A DNA stretch of 64,000 nt from Variovorax sp. PBL-H6 (lineage in GTDB: Bacteria > Pseudomonadota > Gammaproteobacteria > Burkholderiales > Burkholderiaceae_C), in NCBI RefSeq assembly GCF_901827155.1, contig NZ_LR594659.1, positions 496,001-560,000 of the forward strand, given 5' to 3'. Below the pieces are notes generated by a model. The model ran no database searches, was not told the DNA's origin, and worked only from the letters and a program-made list of their open reading frames with translations. Shown in pieces: positions 46,782-56,749 of this stretch. The translations under genes and the position numbers were made by a program. Each line of letters opens with the position of its first letter. Positions within the stretch are counted from its first letter, which is position 1.

Positions 46782-47258
46782 ACACCGCGGAACCGGCTTT
46801 GCCGGGCCGCTGGTGTTGCCCCCGGAGAGGGGGTGGGCGGCTACACGAAGTGAGCCAACCTGGGGGTGAGCCAAGTGACACCGCGGAACCGGCTTTGCCG
46901 GGCCGCTGGTGTTGCCCCCGGAGAGGGGGTGGGCGGCTACACGAAGTGAGCCAACCTGGGGGTGAGCCAAGTGACACCGCGGAACCGGCTTTGCCGGGCC
47001 GCTGGTGTTGCCCCCGGAGAGGGGGTGGGCGGCTACACGAAGTGAGCCAACCTGGGGGTGAGCCAAGTAACACCGCGGAACCGGCTTTGCCGGGCCGCTG
47101 GTGTTGCCCCCGGTAGGGGGGTGGGCGGCTACACGAAGTGAGCCAACCTGGGGATGAGCCAAGTGACACCGCGGAACCGGCTTTGCCGGGCCGCTGGTGT
47201 TGCCCCCGGAGAGGGGGTGGGCGGCTACACGAAGTGAGCCAACCTGGGGGTGAGCCAT
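46782..47258 (+). repeat. array B: five tandem copies of a 96-bp hairpin repeat between pilT and pilU
   Basis: Units begin at 46782, 46878, 46974, 47070 and 47166, an exact 96-bp period, the last ending 2 nt before the pilT stop. Copies 1, 2, 3 and 5 carry CCCCCGGAGAGGGGG; copy 4 carries CCCCCGGTAGGGGGG. The rest is almost identical across copies, suggesting recent amplification or gene conversion. There are no unique spacers, so it is not a CRISPR. The pilT-pilU transcript would read the reverse complement and could form five large hairpins. Confidence 0.97.
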
Positions 47259-47260
47259 AT

Positions 47261-48304
<1,044 letters not shown>

Positions 48305-48341
48305 GAAGCTCCTCGGTGACGTTTTGATACGTTTGACGATT

Positions 48342-49028
48342 ATGACGATGATTGGTGACAAGCTCCAGCAAGTTCGGGCCCGGATCGTGACCGCATGCAC
48401 GGCCGCCGGCCGCGATACGGCGAGCGTGCGCTTGCTTGCGGTGTCGAAGACCTTCCCCGCCGAGGCGGTGCGCGAGGCCCGCGCCGCCGGCCAGATTGCC
48501 TTTGGCGAGAACTATGTGCAAGAGGGCGTCGCGAAGATCGAGGCGTTGTCCGAACTGCGCGGCGAGCTCGAATGGCACTGCATCGGCCCCCTGCAGAGCA
48601 ACAAGACGCGGCTGGTGGCGACGCACTTCGATTGGGTGCACAGCATCGATCGGCTGAAGATCGCCGAGCGCCTCGCCGAGCAGCGCCCGGCCGAGCTGCC
48701 ACCGCTTCAGGTCTGTCTGCAGGTCAATGTGGACGGCGGCGCCAACAAGTCCGGCGTCGCGCCGAAAGACGCGCTGGCCTTGGCGCTGGGTGTTGCTGGC
48801 TTGCCACGCTTGCGCCTGCGCGGGCTGATGGCGATTCCCGAGCCGGCGGCGGATTTCGAGGCGCAACGTGCCTTGTTCCTCCGCGCCGCAGCCGTCTTCG
48901 AGGAGATGCGCGGCGCAGGGCTCGAGGTCGATACGCTCTCGTTGGGCATGTCGTCGGATCTCGAGGCCGCGATTGCGGCGGGCAGCACGATGGTGCGTGT
49001 CGGCACTGCGATCTTCGGCGCACGCTGA
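48342..49028 (+). CDS. yggS: YggS-family pyridoxal phosphate homeostasis protein
   Basis: 228 residues, a single TIM-barrel-like PLP-binding domain of the alanine racemase N-terminal family. The PLP lysine lies in VRLLAVSKTFPAEAV, with ELEWHCIGPLQSNKTRLVAT and LSLGMSSDLEAAIAAGSTMV R-type phosphate-binding ends. It buffers free PLP and affects amino-acid pools. ATG 48342 is used; ATG 48348 is a near alternative. Its divergent partner pilT matches the conserved pilT-yggS-proC neighbourhood, although proC does not follow here. Confidence 0.93.
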   Translation: MTMIGDKLQQVRARIVTACTAAGRDTASVRLLAVSKTFPAEAVREARAAGQIAFGENYVQEGVAKIEALSELRGELEWHCIGPLQSNKTRLVATHFDWVHSIDRLKIAERLAEQRPAELPPLQVCLQVNVDGGANKSGVAPKDALALALGVAGLPRLRLRGLMAIPEPAADFEAQRALFLRAAAVFEEMRGAGLEVDTLSLGMSSDLEAAIAAGSTMVRVGTAIFGAR

Positions 49029-49029
49029 G

Positions 49030-49060
49030 CGCCCTCTCGACAGCTGCGGCGGGTTTTTTT
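49030..49060 (+). terminator. possible terminator after yggS
   Basis: CGCC and GGCG (49030-49033 and 49048-49051) can pair, followed by GG and a run of seven T. The stem is short, so this is tentative, but the T-run is unusual for the region. Confidence 0.35.
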
Positions 49061-49119
49061 GCTGAATCACTCGGCGAAGAATGGCGGACCATCGGCAAAT
49101 CGCCCACCGGAGTCCTGTC

Positions 49120-52083
49120 ATGCGCCTGCCCACTGCCTACCAGCCCGAAGCCGAGATCGTTTCCCATCGCCTGGCTTCGTTGAAAGGTGCTCTCGACTGG
49201 CCGTCGGCCGCCCCCGCAGCCGCACCCTGGGTGCGGGCCGTGCGCGAGCATCCTCCGCATTTCTGGGCCATGGAAAGCCTGCTGCGCGAATACCCGATCT
49301 CCAGTGCCGAGGGCTTGGCGTTGATGCGGCTCGCCGAGGCGCTGCTGCGGGTGCCCGATGCCGAGACCGCCATCGCGCTGACGGCCGATCAGCTGGGCCG
49401 CGCCGATTTCGAGGGCGCCGCCGATTCCACGTTGGCGCGCCTGTCTGGTTCCGCCATCGCGCTGTCGAAGAAGTTCCTGCCCGACCCGGGTGAGTCCGGC
49501 GGCGAGCCGGGCCTGATGGCCCGCGTCGGCGCCCGCACGGTAGTGGCCGCCACCTTGCGGGCGGTGCAGTTGCTGGGCCGCCAGTTCGTGCTGGGCCAGA
49601 CCATCGACGAGGCGATGAGCGAGGCGCGCTCGGCGCACCAGAAGCACCAGGCCCTGCGCTTCAGCTACGACATGCTCGGCGAGGGGGCGCGCACCGAGGC
49701 CGATGCGCGGCGCTACCTCGACAGCTATGCGAACGCCATCCGCTCGATCGCCGCGCACGCGGACCGCGAGGGCGCGCCCGAGCACAACGACGGGATCTCC
49801 ATCAAGCTCAGCGCCTTGCATCCGCGCTACGAGGACGCGCAGCGCGAGCGCGTGCTGCGCGAGCTGGTGCCGTGCGTGTGGCAGCTCTGCGAGCTGGCCG
49901 CCGACGCACGCCTGAACTTCACGATCGACGCGGAGGAGGTCGACCGTCTCGAGCTCTCGCTCGATGTCTTCGAGGCCCTGGCGGCGCGCGTCGCGGCAGA
50001 ACGGCCGAGTTGGCGCGGCTTCGGCCTTGCCATACAGGCCTACCAGACGCGCGCTCTTGAGCTGGTCGAGCATCTGGTCGTCCTCGCGCGCCGCTACAAG
50101 CTGCGCCTGATGTGCCGGCTGGTCAAGGGCGCCTATTGGGATGCGGAGATCAAGCGCGCCCAGGAACTGGGCCTGCCGCACTACCCGGTGTTCACGCACA
50201 AGCACCACAGCGACATCAGCTATCTCGCGTGCGCCCGCGTGCTGCTCGCCGCGCCCGACGCCATCTATCCGCAGTTCGCGACGCACAACGCAGGCACCAT
50301 CGCGGCCATCCTCCAGATGGCTGGGAACACGCCTTTCGAGCTGCAGCGGCTGCATGGAATGGGCGAGGGCATCTACCGCGAAGTGATGAAGCACACCAGC
50401 GCGCCCGTGCGCATCTATGCCCCGGTCGGCCGCCATAAGGACCTGCTGGCCTACCTGGTGCGCCGGCTGTTGGAGAACGGCGCCAATTCCTCCTTCGTCA
50501 ACCAGCTGGGTGACAAAAACGTCGGCGTGGACGAGCTGCTGGTCTCACCGCTATGGCTGGACAACCGCGCCGCGCTGCCCTTGCCCAGCGACCTCTACGG
50601 CCCGCCACCGGCGCGGCGCAACAGCCTCGGGCTGGACCTGGCCGATGCCTCGATGCGAGCGCCGCTGCTGGCCGCCCATGCGGATTGCGTGGTGCCCGCC
50701 ATCGCCGAGTTCGATCCTTCGCAGGCGGCCGTGGCCGTGGCGAAGTCGATGGCCAGCTACACCGCGTGGCGCAAGGCGCCGGTTTTGCAGCGCGCCACCA
50801 TCCTGCGCCACGCCGCTGACGCGCTGCAGGCCCAACTGCCGCGCTTCTGCGCGCTGCTGGTCAAGGAAGCCTGCAAGACATGGGGCGACGCGGTCGCCGA
50901 GGTGCGCGAGGCCATCGACTTCCTGCGCTACTACGCCGACGAGGCCGAGCGCGTGATGCAGCCGGTCGCGCTGCCCGGCCCCACCGGCGAGAGCAACGAG
51001 CTGCGGCTGACCGGGCGCGGCCCCTGGGTCTGCATCAGCCCGTGGAACTTTCCGCTCGCGATCTTCCTGGGCCAGGTGGCGGCCGCGCTCGCGACGGGCA
51101 ACACGGTGCTTGCCAAGCCAGCCGAGCAGACGCCGGCCGTTGCCTCGGAAGCCGTCCGCCTGCTGCACGCGGCTGGCGTACCGGCCGATGCGCTGCAGCT
51201 GCTGCACGGCCCTGGCGACACTGTCGGCGCTGCGCTGGTCGCGGCGCCAGGCGTCGCGGGCGTGGTGTTCACCGGCTCGACGCAGGTCGCAAAGACCATC
51301 CACCGCGCGCTGGCCGTCAAGGACGGGCCCATCGTGCCGCTGATCGCCGAGACCGGCGGGATCAACGCCATGCTGGTGGATTCCAGTGCGCTGCCCGAGC
51401 AGGTGGTCGATGCAGTGGTGCAGAGCGCCTTCCGCTCGGCCGGGCAGCGCTGCTCGGCACTGCGCCTGCTGATCCTGCACGAGAGCATCGCCGACGAAGT
51501 GATCCGCATGCTTCAGGGCGCGGCGGCCGAACTGGCGGCCGGCGACCCGGCCCTGCTCTCGACCGATGTCGGGCCGGTGATCGACCGCGAAGCCTGCGAA
51601 GGCATCCGGCAGCACCTGAGGCGCCTGGATTCGGAAGCCCGCGTGCTGGTGGGCGGCAGCAGCCCGACCGACGGCGTCCCCCACCTGATCGCGCCGCATG
51701 CCTACGAGTTGCCTTCGATCGAGCGCGTGCACTGCGAGATCTTCGGCCCCGTGCTGCACGTGGTGCGCTGGTCGGGCGAGCCGCAGGCGGTGATCGACCG
51801 CATCAACGCGCTGGGCTTCGGCCTCACGCTCGGCATCCAGACGCGCATCGACAGCCGTGCCCGGGCGCTGGCCGCGCGCGCCCACGTGGGCAACGTGTAC
51901 GTCAACCGCAACATCATCGGCGCGGTGGTCGGCGTGCAGCCCTTCGGCGGCGAAGGCCTGAGCGGCACCGGCCCGAAGGCCGGCGGTCCCCATTACCTGG
52001 TGCGTTTTTGCGCGGAGCAGACGCTCACCATCAACACCACCGCTGCTGGCGGCAATGCGGCCCTGCTTGCCGCAAGCGCATAA
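49120..52083 (+). CDS. putA: bifunctional proline dehydrogenase/P5C dehydrogenase PutA
   Basis: 987 residues from ATG 49120, chosen because CGGAG precedes it at 7 nt; in-frame ATG 49081 is the alternative. The FAD-dependent proline dehydrogenase barrel is about residues 180-490 (GISIKLSALHPRYEDAQRER, LMCRLVKGAYWDAEIKRAQ). The NAD-dependent P5C dehydrogenase is about 550-985, with ISPWNFPLAIFLGQVAAAL, FTGSTQVAKTIHRAL and nucleophile Cys778 (SAGQRCSALRLL). It converts proline to glutamate at the inner membrane. There is no N-terminal ribbon-helix-helix DNA-binding domain and no long C-terminal domain, so it is the short, non-autoregulatory PutA type. Confidence 0.95.
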   Translation: MRLPTAYQPEAEIVSHRLASLKGALDWPSAAPAAAPWVRAVREHPPHFWAMESLLREYPISSAEGLALMRLAEALLRVPDAETAIALTADQLGRADFEGAADSTLARLSGSAIALSKKFLPDPGESGGEPGLMARVGARTVVAATLRAVQLLGRQFVLGQTIDEAMSEARSAHQKHQALRFSYDMLGEGARTEADARRYLDSYANAIRSIAAHADREGAPEHNDGISIKLSALHPRYEDAQRERVLRELVPCVWQLCELAADARLNFTIDAEEVDRLELSLDVFEALAARVAAERPSWRGFGLAIQAYQTRALELVEHLVVLARRYKLRLMCRLVKGAYWDAEIKRAQELGLPHYPVFTHKHHSDISYLACARVLLAAPDAIYPQFATHNAGTIAAILQMAGNTPFELQRLHGMGEGIYREVMKHTSAPVRIYAPVGRHKDLLAYLVRRLLENGANSSFVNQLGDKNVGVDELLVSPLWLDNRAALPLPSDLYGPPPARRNSLGLDLADASMRAPLLAAHADCVVPAIAEFDPSQAAVAVAKSMASYTAWRKAPVLQRATILRHAADALQAQLPRFCALLVKEACKTWGDAVAEVREAIDFLRYYADEAERVMQPVALPGPTGESNELRLTGRGPWVCISPWNFPLAIFLGQVAAALATGNTVLAKPAEQTPAVASEAVRLLHAAGVPADALQLLHGPGDTVGAALVAAPGVAGVVFTGSTQVAKTIHRALAVKDGPIVPLIAETGGINAMLVDSSALPEQVVDAVVQSAFRSAGQRCSALRLLILHESIADEVIRMLQGAAAELAAGDPALLSTDVGPVIDREACEGIRQHLRRLDSEARVLVGGSSPTDGVPHLIAPHAYELPSIERVHCEIFGPVLHVVRWSGEPQAVIDRINALGFGLTLGIQTRIDSRARALAARAHVGNVYVNRNIIGAVVGVQPFGGEGLSGTGPKAGGPHYLVRFCAEQTLTINTTAAGGNAALLAASA

Positions 52084-52167
52084 GACGCGACGGATTGCGC
52101 ATAGGCCATGGCGCGGCAGCGCCGGCAGGGCTATCGTGCACCGCTTCGCAACAACGCCTGGAGCGCC

Positions 52168-53442
52168 ATGTCCGCCGCCGATCTGTCCTACGTCCAACCG
52201 ACCCCCAACAGCCCCTGGGGCACCTACCTCTCGCAGGTGGACCGCGTGGTGCCCTACCTGGGCGAGCTGTCCCGCTGGGTCGAGACGCTCAAGCGCCCCA
52301 AGCGCGCGCTGATCGTCGACGTGCCGATCGAGATGGACGACGGCAGCATCGCCCACTTCGAGGGCTACCGCGTGCAGCACAACATGTCGCGCGGCCCGGG
52401 CAAGGGCGGCGTGCGCTTCCACCCGGACGTGACGCTGGAGGAAGTGATGGCCCTGTCGGCCTGGATGACCGTCAAGACCGCCGCGGTGAACCTGCCCTAC
52501 GGTGGCGCCAAGGGCGGCATCCGCGTCGACCCGAAGAAGCTCACGCACAAGGAACTCGAGCGGGTGACGCGCCGCTACACCAGCGAGATCGGCATCATCA
52601 TCGGCCCGCAGCAGGACATTCCCGCGCCCGACGTCAACACCAACGCCCAGATCATGGCCTGGATGATGGACACCTACTCGATGAACGTGGGCGGCACGGC
52701 AACCGGCGTCGTCACCGGAAAGCCGCTGCACCTGGGCGGATCGCTCGGCCGGGTCAAGGCGACCGGGCGCGGCGTGTTCGTCACGGGCCGCGAGGCGGCG
52801 CGCCGGCTGGGCCTGGACCTGCGCGGCGCGCGCATCGCGGTGCAGGGCTTCGGCAACGTCGGCTCGGTGGCGGCGGAATTGTTTGCCGAGGCCGGCGCGA
52901 AGATCGTGGCGGTGCAGGACCACACCGGCACCATCGTCAACGCCAACGGGCTCGACTTGAAAACCCTGCTGCCGCTGGCGCGCACCGAAGGGGTGGCCGG
53001 CTTCGAGGGCGGTGACGTGATTGCCAACGAGTCCTTCTGGGACGTGGCCTGCGACATCCTCATCCCCGCGGCCCTCGAGGGCCAGGTGACCGCCGAACGC
53101 GCGCAGAAGACCCGGGCCAGGCTCGTGCTCGAAGGCGCCAACGGTCCCACCGTGCCGGCGGCCGACGACATCCTGGCCGAGCGCGGCGTGCTGGTGGTGC
53201 CGGACGTGATCTGCAACGCCGGCGGCGTGACGGTCAGCTATTTCGAGTGGGTGCAGGACTTCTCGTCGTTCTTCTGGGACGAGGACGAGATCAACCAGCG
53301 GCTGGACCGCATCATGATGAACGCGCTCAACCAGATCTGGGACACCGCCGACAGGCACCGGATCACACTGCGCACTGCGACCTTCGCAGTGGCCTGCGAG
53401 CGCATTCTCATGGCGCGCCAGGAGCGCGGGCTCTACCCCTGA
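52168..53442 (+). CDS. gdhA: glutamate dehydrogenase (Glu/Leu/Phe/Val family)
   Basis: 424 residues. The N-terminal substrate domain has [17 protein letters not shown] (catalytic lysine region) and [20 protein letters not shown]; the NAD(P) domain has [20 protein letters not shown]. The ending [14 protein letters not shown] is typical of hexameric NAD-linked enzymes. It interconverts glutamate and 2-oxoglutarate plus ammonia. GGAG precedes ATG 52168. Directly downstream of putA, it extends proline catabolism into the TCA cycle. Confidence 0.93.
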   Translation: MSAADLSYVQPTPNSPWGTYLSQVDRVVPYLGELSRWVETLKRPKRALIVDVPIEMDDGSIAHFEGYRVQHNMSRGPGKGGVRFHPDVTLEEVMALSAWMTVKTAAVNLPYGGAKGGIRVDPKKLTHKELERVTRRYTSEIGIIIGPQQDIPAPDVNTNAQIMAWMMDTYSMNVGGTATGVVTGKPLHLGGSLGRVKATGRGVFVTGREAARRLGLDLRGARIAVQGFGNVGSVAAELFAEAGAKIVAVQDHTGTIVNANGLDLKTLLPLARTEGVAGFEGGDVIANESFWDVACDILIPAALEGQVTAERAQKTRARLVLEGANGPTVPAADDILAERGVLVVPDVICNAGGVTVSYFEWVQDFSSFFWDEDEINQRLDRIMMNALNQIWDTADRHRITLRTATFAVACERILMARQERGLYP

Positions 53443-53581
53443 TCGCTGCGCCGGACATCCAGGCTGCGAACGTCGCAAGAAGTCGGGGAACGCGGCGCGG
53501 CCCCCCGCATCGAATCGGGACTGCGAAAAGGCGGCGGGGTGCCGCTAGCATTCCATGCCCCGATATCGGCTTCTGTTCTCC

Positions 53582-54205
53582 ATGCGTCCTCTCTTATCCC
53601 GCTCAGCCCTCGCGCTGCTGTTCACGCTCGTTCTCGCGGGCTGCAGCATCACTTCCCCCAAGCAGGTCTCCTACGACCCCGAGGAATTCGATTCGACCAC
53701 CACCCACACGCGCAGCTTTCGCGCATCTCAGGCCGACACCTGCGAGGCGGCGCGACGGGCGCTGCTGAGCCAGGGCTACCTGGTGACGGCGGCCAACGGC
53801 GACCTCGTGGCCGGCCGCAAGAGCTTCCAGCCTGCCAGCGAGGTTCATGTGGAAGTCGAACTGCGCGTGGTCTGCGCGCGCGACAGCGGGGGCGTGAGCA
53901 CCATCGCCTTCGCCAGCGCACTGCAGGACCGCTACGGCCTCAAGAAGGTCAACAACTCGGCGAGCGTCGGCGTCGGCGCGCTCGGTTCGCTGTCGCTGCC
54001 CTTCTCATCGAGCGATGACGCGCTGGTCAAGGTTGCCAGCGAGACGCTGACCGACGAGCGCTTCTACGATCGCTTCTTCGCCCTGATCGACCGCTTCCTC
54101 GTGCCCGAGGCGGTGCAGAGCACGCCCATCGCACCGCCCGCGTTGCCGGCGCCGAGCACCGATACGCCGCTGCGTCCGGTGCCGCTGTCGCCCTCGCGGG
54201 GCTGA
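53582..54205 (+). CDS. DUF2242-type lipoprotein
   Basis: 207 residues. The signal peptide ends in the lipobox LAGC (FTLVLAGCSITSP), so it is membrane anchored. The soluble domain includes ACEAARRALLSQGYLVTAAN-type sequence (here DTCEAARRALLSQGYLVTAA), VHVEVELRVVCARDSGGVST and LKKVNNSASVGVGALGSLSL, matching the DUF2242 family of Burkholderiales; the function is unknown. The C-terminal 40 residues are proline-rich. ATG 53582 gives the cleanest signal peptide; ATG 53555 is in frame. Confidence 0.75.
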   Translation: MRPLLSRSALALLFTLVLAGCSITSPKQVSYDPEEFDSTTTHTRSFRASQADTCEAARRALLSQGYLVTAANGDLVAGRKSFQPASEVHVEVELRVVCARDSGGVSTIAFASALQDRYGLKKVNNSASVGVGALGSLSLPFSSSDDALVKVASETLTDERFYDRFFALIDRFLVPEAVQSTPIAPPALPAPSTDTPLRPVPLSPSRG

Positions 54206-54213
54206 GCCTCGGG

Positions 54214-54441
54214 TCAGATCGACACGGAGCGCGCCGCGTGGGCCGGCAGGCCGGTCAGGCCGCAGAGGCGTTGCAGCACGCCATAACCCTGCGCGAGCGC
54301 GGCGGCATAAGTCGCGAAGGGGCGCTCGGCGCGCTGCATCGCCTCGAAGCGGCCGTCGTGGCGCACGTCCTCGTGGATCACCCAGTAGTAGGAACCGTCG
54401 AACGGTTGTTCCACCAGCAACCCGATCTTTCTCACATCCAT
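54214..54441 (-). CDS. small conserved-looking hypothetical protein, 75 aa
   Basis: Starts MDVRKIGLLVEQPFDGSYYW, with GAGGAG as ribosome site 8 nt upstream. The sequence is well mixed, with aromatic residues in YYWVIHEDVRHDGRFEAMQ and a helical end (TYAAALAQGYGVLQRL). It resembles small single-domain proteins of Burkholderiales of unknown role. It is convergent with the lipoprotein gene, 8 nt apart. No function is assigned. Confidence 0.55.
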   Translation of the reverse strand: MDVRKIGLLVEQPFDGSYYWVIHEDVRHDGRFEAMQRAERPFATYAAALAQGYGVLQRLCGLTGLPAHAARSVSI

Positions 54442-54532
54442 GTCCTGCTCCTCGCTCTTGATATTGAGTACCAAAGAATGTAAGACTATGTGACTACTTT
54501 CGAGCGCTTAAAAGTTCACGGTTCATCTTCTT

Positions 54533-54742
54533 TTGCGGTCGCCACGAGCTCGTTTTCGCGGGGTTCTCAGAAGCGCCGAGGCTTCGAACGTCGAACCAGA
54601 GGAATTCAAAGGTTCTACATTCTCAGGAGTTCGTGATGTTGCGTTTGGCTTTTCGTACTCTTTGGTGAACTATTCACTGCGGCTGCGTGAGAGGGACCGG
54701 TACGCTTCGCCCATCTTGTTCGTCGATGGAGATTTCGCGTGA
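54533..54742 (+). CDS. questionable small ORF in low-GC patch, 69 aa
   Basis: Reads from TTG 54533, beginning LRSPRARFRGVLRSAEASN, and ends in TGATG, which couples it to the next small ORF. It has no ribosome site and no recognised family. The surrounding 54470-54735 DNA is clearly poorer in GC than its neighbours, hinting at recent acquisition or a non-coding regulatory stretch. Confidence 0.22.
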   Translation: MRSPRARFRGVLRSAEASNVEPEEFKGSTFSGVRDVAFGFSYSLVNYSLRLRERDRYASPILFVDGDFA

Positions 54743-54939
54743 TGTCCTCCTGCCATCCAAAGCGCACTTTTGAAGAGTGGGCCCGGTCCCTTGAAGAGAG
54801 CGATGCGGGCACGCTGCCCGAGACCGGCCAGCCGCTGGTCTCGTCCACCGAGTGGGCGAGGCTGGAGGACGTGGCCGTGCGGCGCAGCCTCGGCCTTTCG
54901 GTGCGCGTGTTCCCCAGCGTGTTCGCGCGCCTGATTTGA
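54742..54939 (+). CDS. small hypothetical protein, 65 aa
   Basis: From ATG 54742, overlapping the previous TGA (TGATG). It reads MSSCHPKRTFEEWARSLEES with a mostly helical, charged remainder ending VFPSVFARLI. GC and codon use return to the regional norm. No family is recognised. It is convergent with rocF, whose stop is 10 nt away. Confidence 0.35.
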   Translation: MSSCHPKRTFEEWARSLEESDAGTLPETGQPLVSSTEWARLEDVAVRRSLGLSVRVFPSVFARLI

Positions 54940-54948
54940 CGACGCGCT

Positions 54949-55866
54949 TCAGCGCACCAGCGTCGACTTGCCGAACAGGCTCTCGATGAGTTCCACCGCC
55001 ACTTCCGCCGTGCGGTTGCGCACATCCAGCGCGGGATTGAGCTCGACGACATCGAGCGAGGCGAGCCGGCCGGTGTCGGCGATCATTTCCACACACAGCT
55101 GCATCTCGCGCCAGGTCGGGCCGCCACGCACGCCGGTGCCCACGCCCGGCGCGTAGTCCGGGTCCAGGCAATCGAGGTCGAAGCTCACGTGCAGGTGAGT
55201 GTCCTCGTCGATGTCCTGCAGCGCCTCGGTCATGGTGGTGCGCATGCCGTGCTCGTCGATGTGGCGCATGTCGAAGACATTGAGGCCGAGCGCGCGGATC
55301 GCCGCCTTCTCCTCCGCGTCGACGCTGCGGATGCCGATGAAGCGGATCGCATCGTGCTCCAGCGCCGCGGATTCGCCGCTCCAGCCGGTCAGCGCTTGCG
55401 GTCCGTGCCCGAGCAGGCAGGCGACCGGCATGCCGTGGATGTTGCCGCTGGGGCTGGTGCGCTCGGTGTTGACGTCGGAATGCGCATCCAGCCACAGCAC
55501 GCGCAGCTTCTTGCCGCGGCGGCGCGCATGCCATGCAATGGCGCTGATCGAGCCGATCGCGAGGCAGTGGTCGCCGCCCATCAGGAGCGGCAGGTGGCCA
55601 GCGCCGAGCGCGCCGTCCACGGCGTCGTACACGGCGCGGTTCCAGCTCACCACTTCGTCCAGGTGCCGCAGCCCGTTGGCCGGATCGGCCCAAGGCGTCG
55701 CGGGGCCGGCGAGGTTGCCGCGGTCCACGATTTCGAAGCCCAGGCGCGAGAGCGTGCCGGCGATGTCCGCCACGCGCAGCGCGTCCGGCCCCATGCCGGC
55801 GCCGCGCACGCTGGCGCCGATGTCCGTGGGAGCGCCGATCAGTTCGACCGTGGTGAAGGTGTTCAT
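54949..55866 (-). CDS. rocF: arginase
   Basis: 305 residues, typical length. The binuclear manganese ligands are all visible: LMGGDHCLAIG (His), LWLDAHSDVNTERT (Asp-His-Asp) and VSFDLDCLDPDYAPG (Asp-x-Asp). It begins VELIGAPTDIGASVRGAGMG. It hydrolyses arginine to ornithine and urea in the cytoplasm. Near putA and gdhA it extends a local arginine/proline/glutamate degradation set. Confidence 0.95.
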   Translation of the reverse strand: MNTFTTVELIGAPTDIGASVRGAGMGPDALRVADIAGTLSRLGFEIVDRGNLAGPATPWADPANGLRHLDEVVSWNRAVYDAVDGALGAGHLPLLMGGDHCLAIGSISAIAWHARRRGKKLRVLWLDAHSDVNTERTSPSGNIHGMPVACLLGHGPQALTGWSGESAALEHDAIRFIGIRSVDAEEKAAIRALGLNVFDMRHIDEHGMRTTMTEALQDIDEDTHLHVSFDLDCLDPDYAPGVGTGVRGGPTWREMQLCVEMIADTGRLASLDVVELNPALDVRNRTAEVAVELIESLFGKSTLVR

Positions 55867-55896
55867 GGGCGAATCTCCGGAAGTGTCATCTTCCTT

Positions 55897-56715
55897 TCAG
55901 GCATGGGCGGGCGCCAGGCCGCGCCGAAGGAGGGCGCTCGCCGTGTCCACGATGAAGACCAGCACGAACATGGCGCCGATCACGGTCGCCGACTGCGCCT
56001 GCTGGAACAGCGAAAGGTGAAAGTACAGCATCTGCCCGAGCCCGCCGGCACCGACGAAGCCGAGCACGGCGGCCATGCGGATATTCATTTCCCAACGGTA
56101 CAGCGCATAGGCCAGCCATTGGGGCCATGCCATCGGCAAGCTGCCGTAGGCGAAGGCCGCGACCGCGCCGCTGCCGGCGTCGCGCAGCGCGCGCTCCGGC
56201 GCGGGCGGCACGTTCTCCAGCGTCTCGCCGAATAGCCGGCCGAACACGCCGCTGGTGTGCAGTGCCAGGGCCAGCACGCCGGCGAACGGACCCAGCCCGG
56301 CCGCCAGCACCATCAGCGCGGCCCACACCAGCTCGGGCACGCTGCGCAGCAGGTTCAGCACGAAGCGCGAAGCTTGGCGAAGTGCCGGGCCGAAGCGGCC
56401 CGATGCAGGCAGCGCCAGCGCGGCGCCGCCCAGCATCGCGAGCAGCGTGCCCAGCGCCGAGACCGCCAGCGTCTGCAGCGCGCCCCAGGCTGTCTTGGCG
56501 AGGAAGGCGGGCGACAGGTCGGGCGGAAAGAATTCGGCCACGAACTTCGCCATGGAAACCAGCGACTCGCGTGCCACGAGCGCGCGGAAGTCGATGCCCA
56601 GGTAGAGGAAGCTGGCGATCACCGCGGCCAGCACTGCGACGGTTGCCAGCATGCAGCCGAGGCAGGGCCCGGCGGCGCGGGCACGTTCGGCGGCCGTGGG
56701 ACGAATCGAATTCAC
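55897..56715 (-). CDS. PhnE-type ABC permease (second), putative selenium-oxyanion importer
   Basis: 272 residues from GTG 56715; an upstream TTG at 56757 overlaps the preceding gene. It is a membrane protein with the binding-protein-dependent transport fold: SVPELVWAALMVLAAGLGPF, GSLPMAWPQWLAYALYRWEM and [20 protein letters not shown]. It pairs with the homologous permease immediately upstream; two PhnE-like permeases are common in such systems. The assignment to selenium transport comes from the neighbouring senABC genes and is inference; phosphonate is the alternative. Confidence 0.78.
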   Translation of the reverse strand: MNSIRPTAAERARAAGPCLGCMLATVAVLAAVIASFLYLGIDFRALVARESLVSMAKFVAEFFPPDLSPAFLAKTAWGALQTLAVSALGTLLAMLGGAALALPASGRFGPALRQASRFVLNLLRSVPELVWAALMVLAAGLGPFAGVLALALHTSGVFGRLFGETLENVPPAPERALRDAGSGAVAAFAYGSLPMAWPQWLAYALYRWEMNIRMAAVLGFVGAGGLGQMLYFHLSLFQQAQSATVIGAMFVLVFIVDTASALLRRGLAPAHA

Positions 56716-56749
56716 TGGAGTACCTTCGCCATCGGAACGGCCGTGCGGC

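Noticed and set aside
46782..47258. CRISPR-like periodic array
   Set aside because: The 96-bp units follow each other with no unique spacers, and units are far longer than CRISPR repeats. No cas genes are present.
50551..53478. A 975-codon minus-strand frame opposite putA and gdhA
   Set aside because: His/Arg-rich antisense shadow; both genes on the plus strand have complete active sites.
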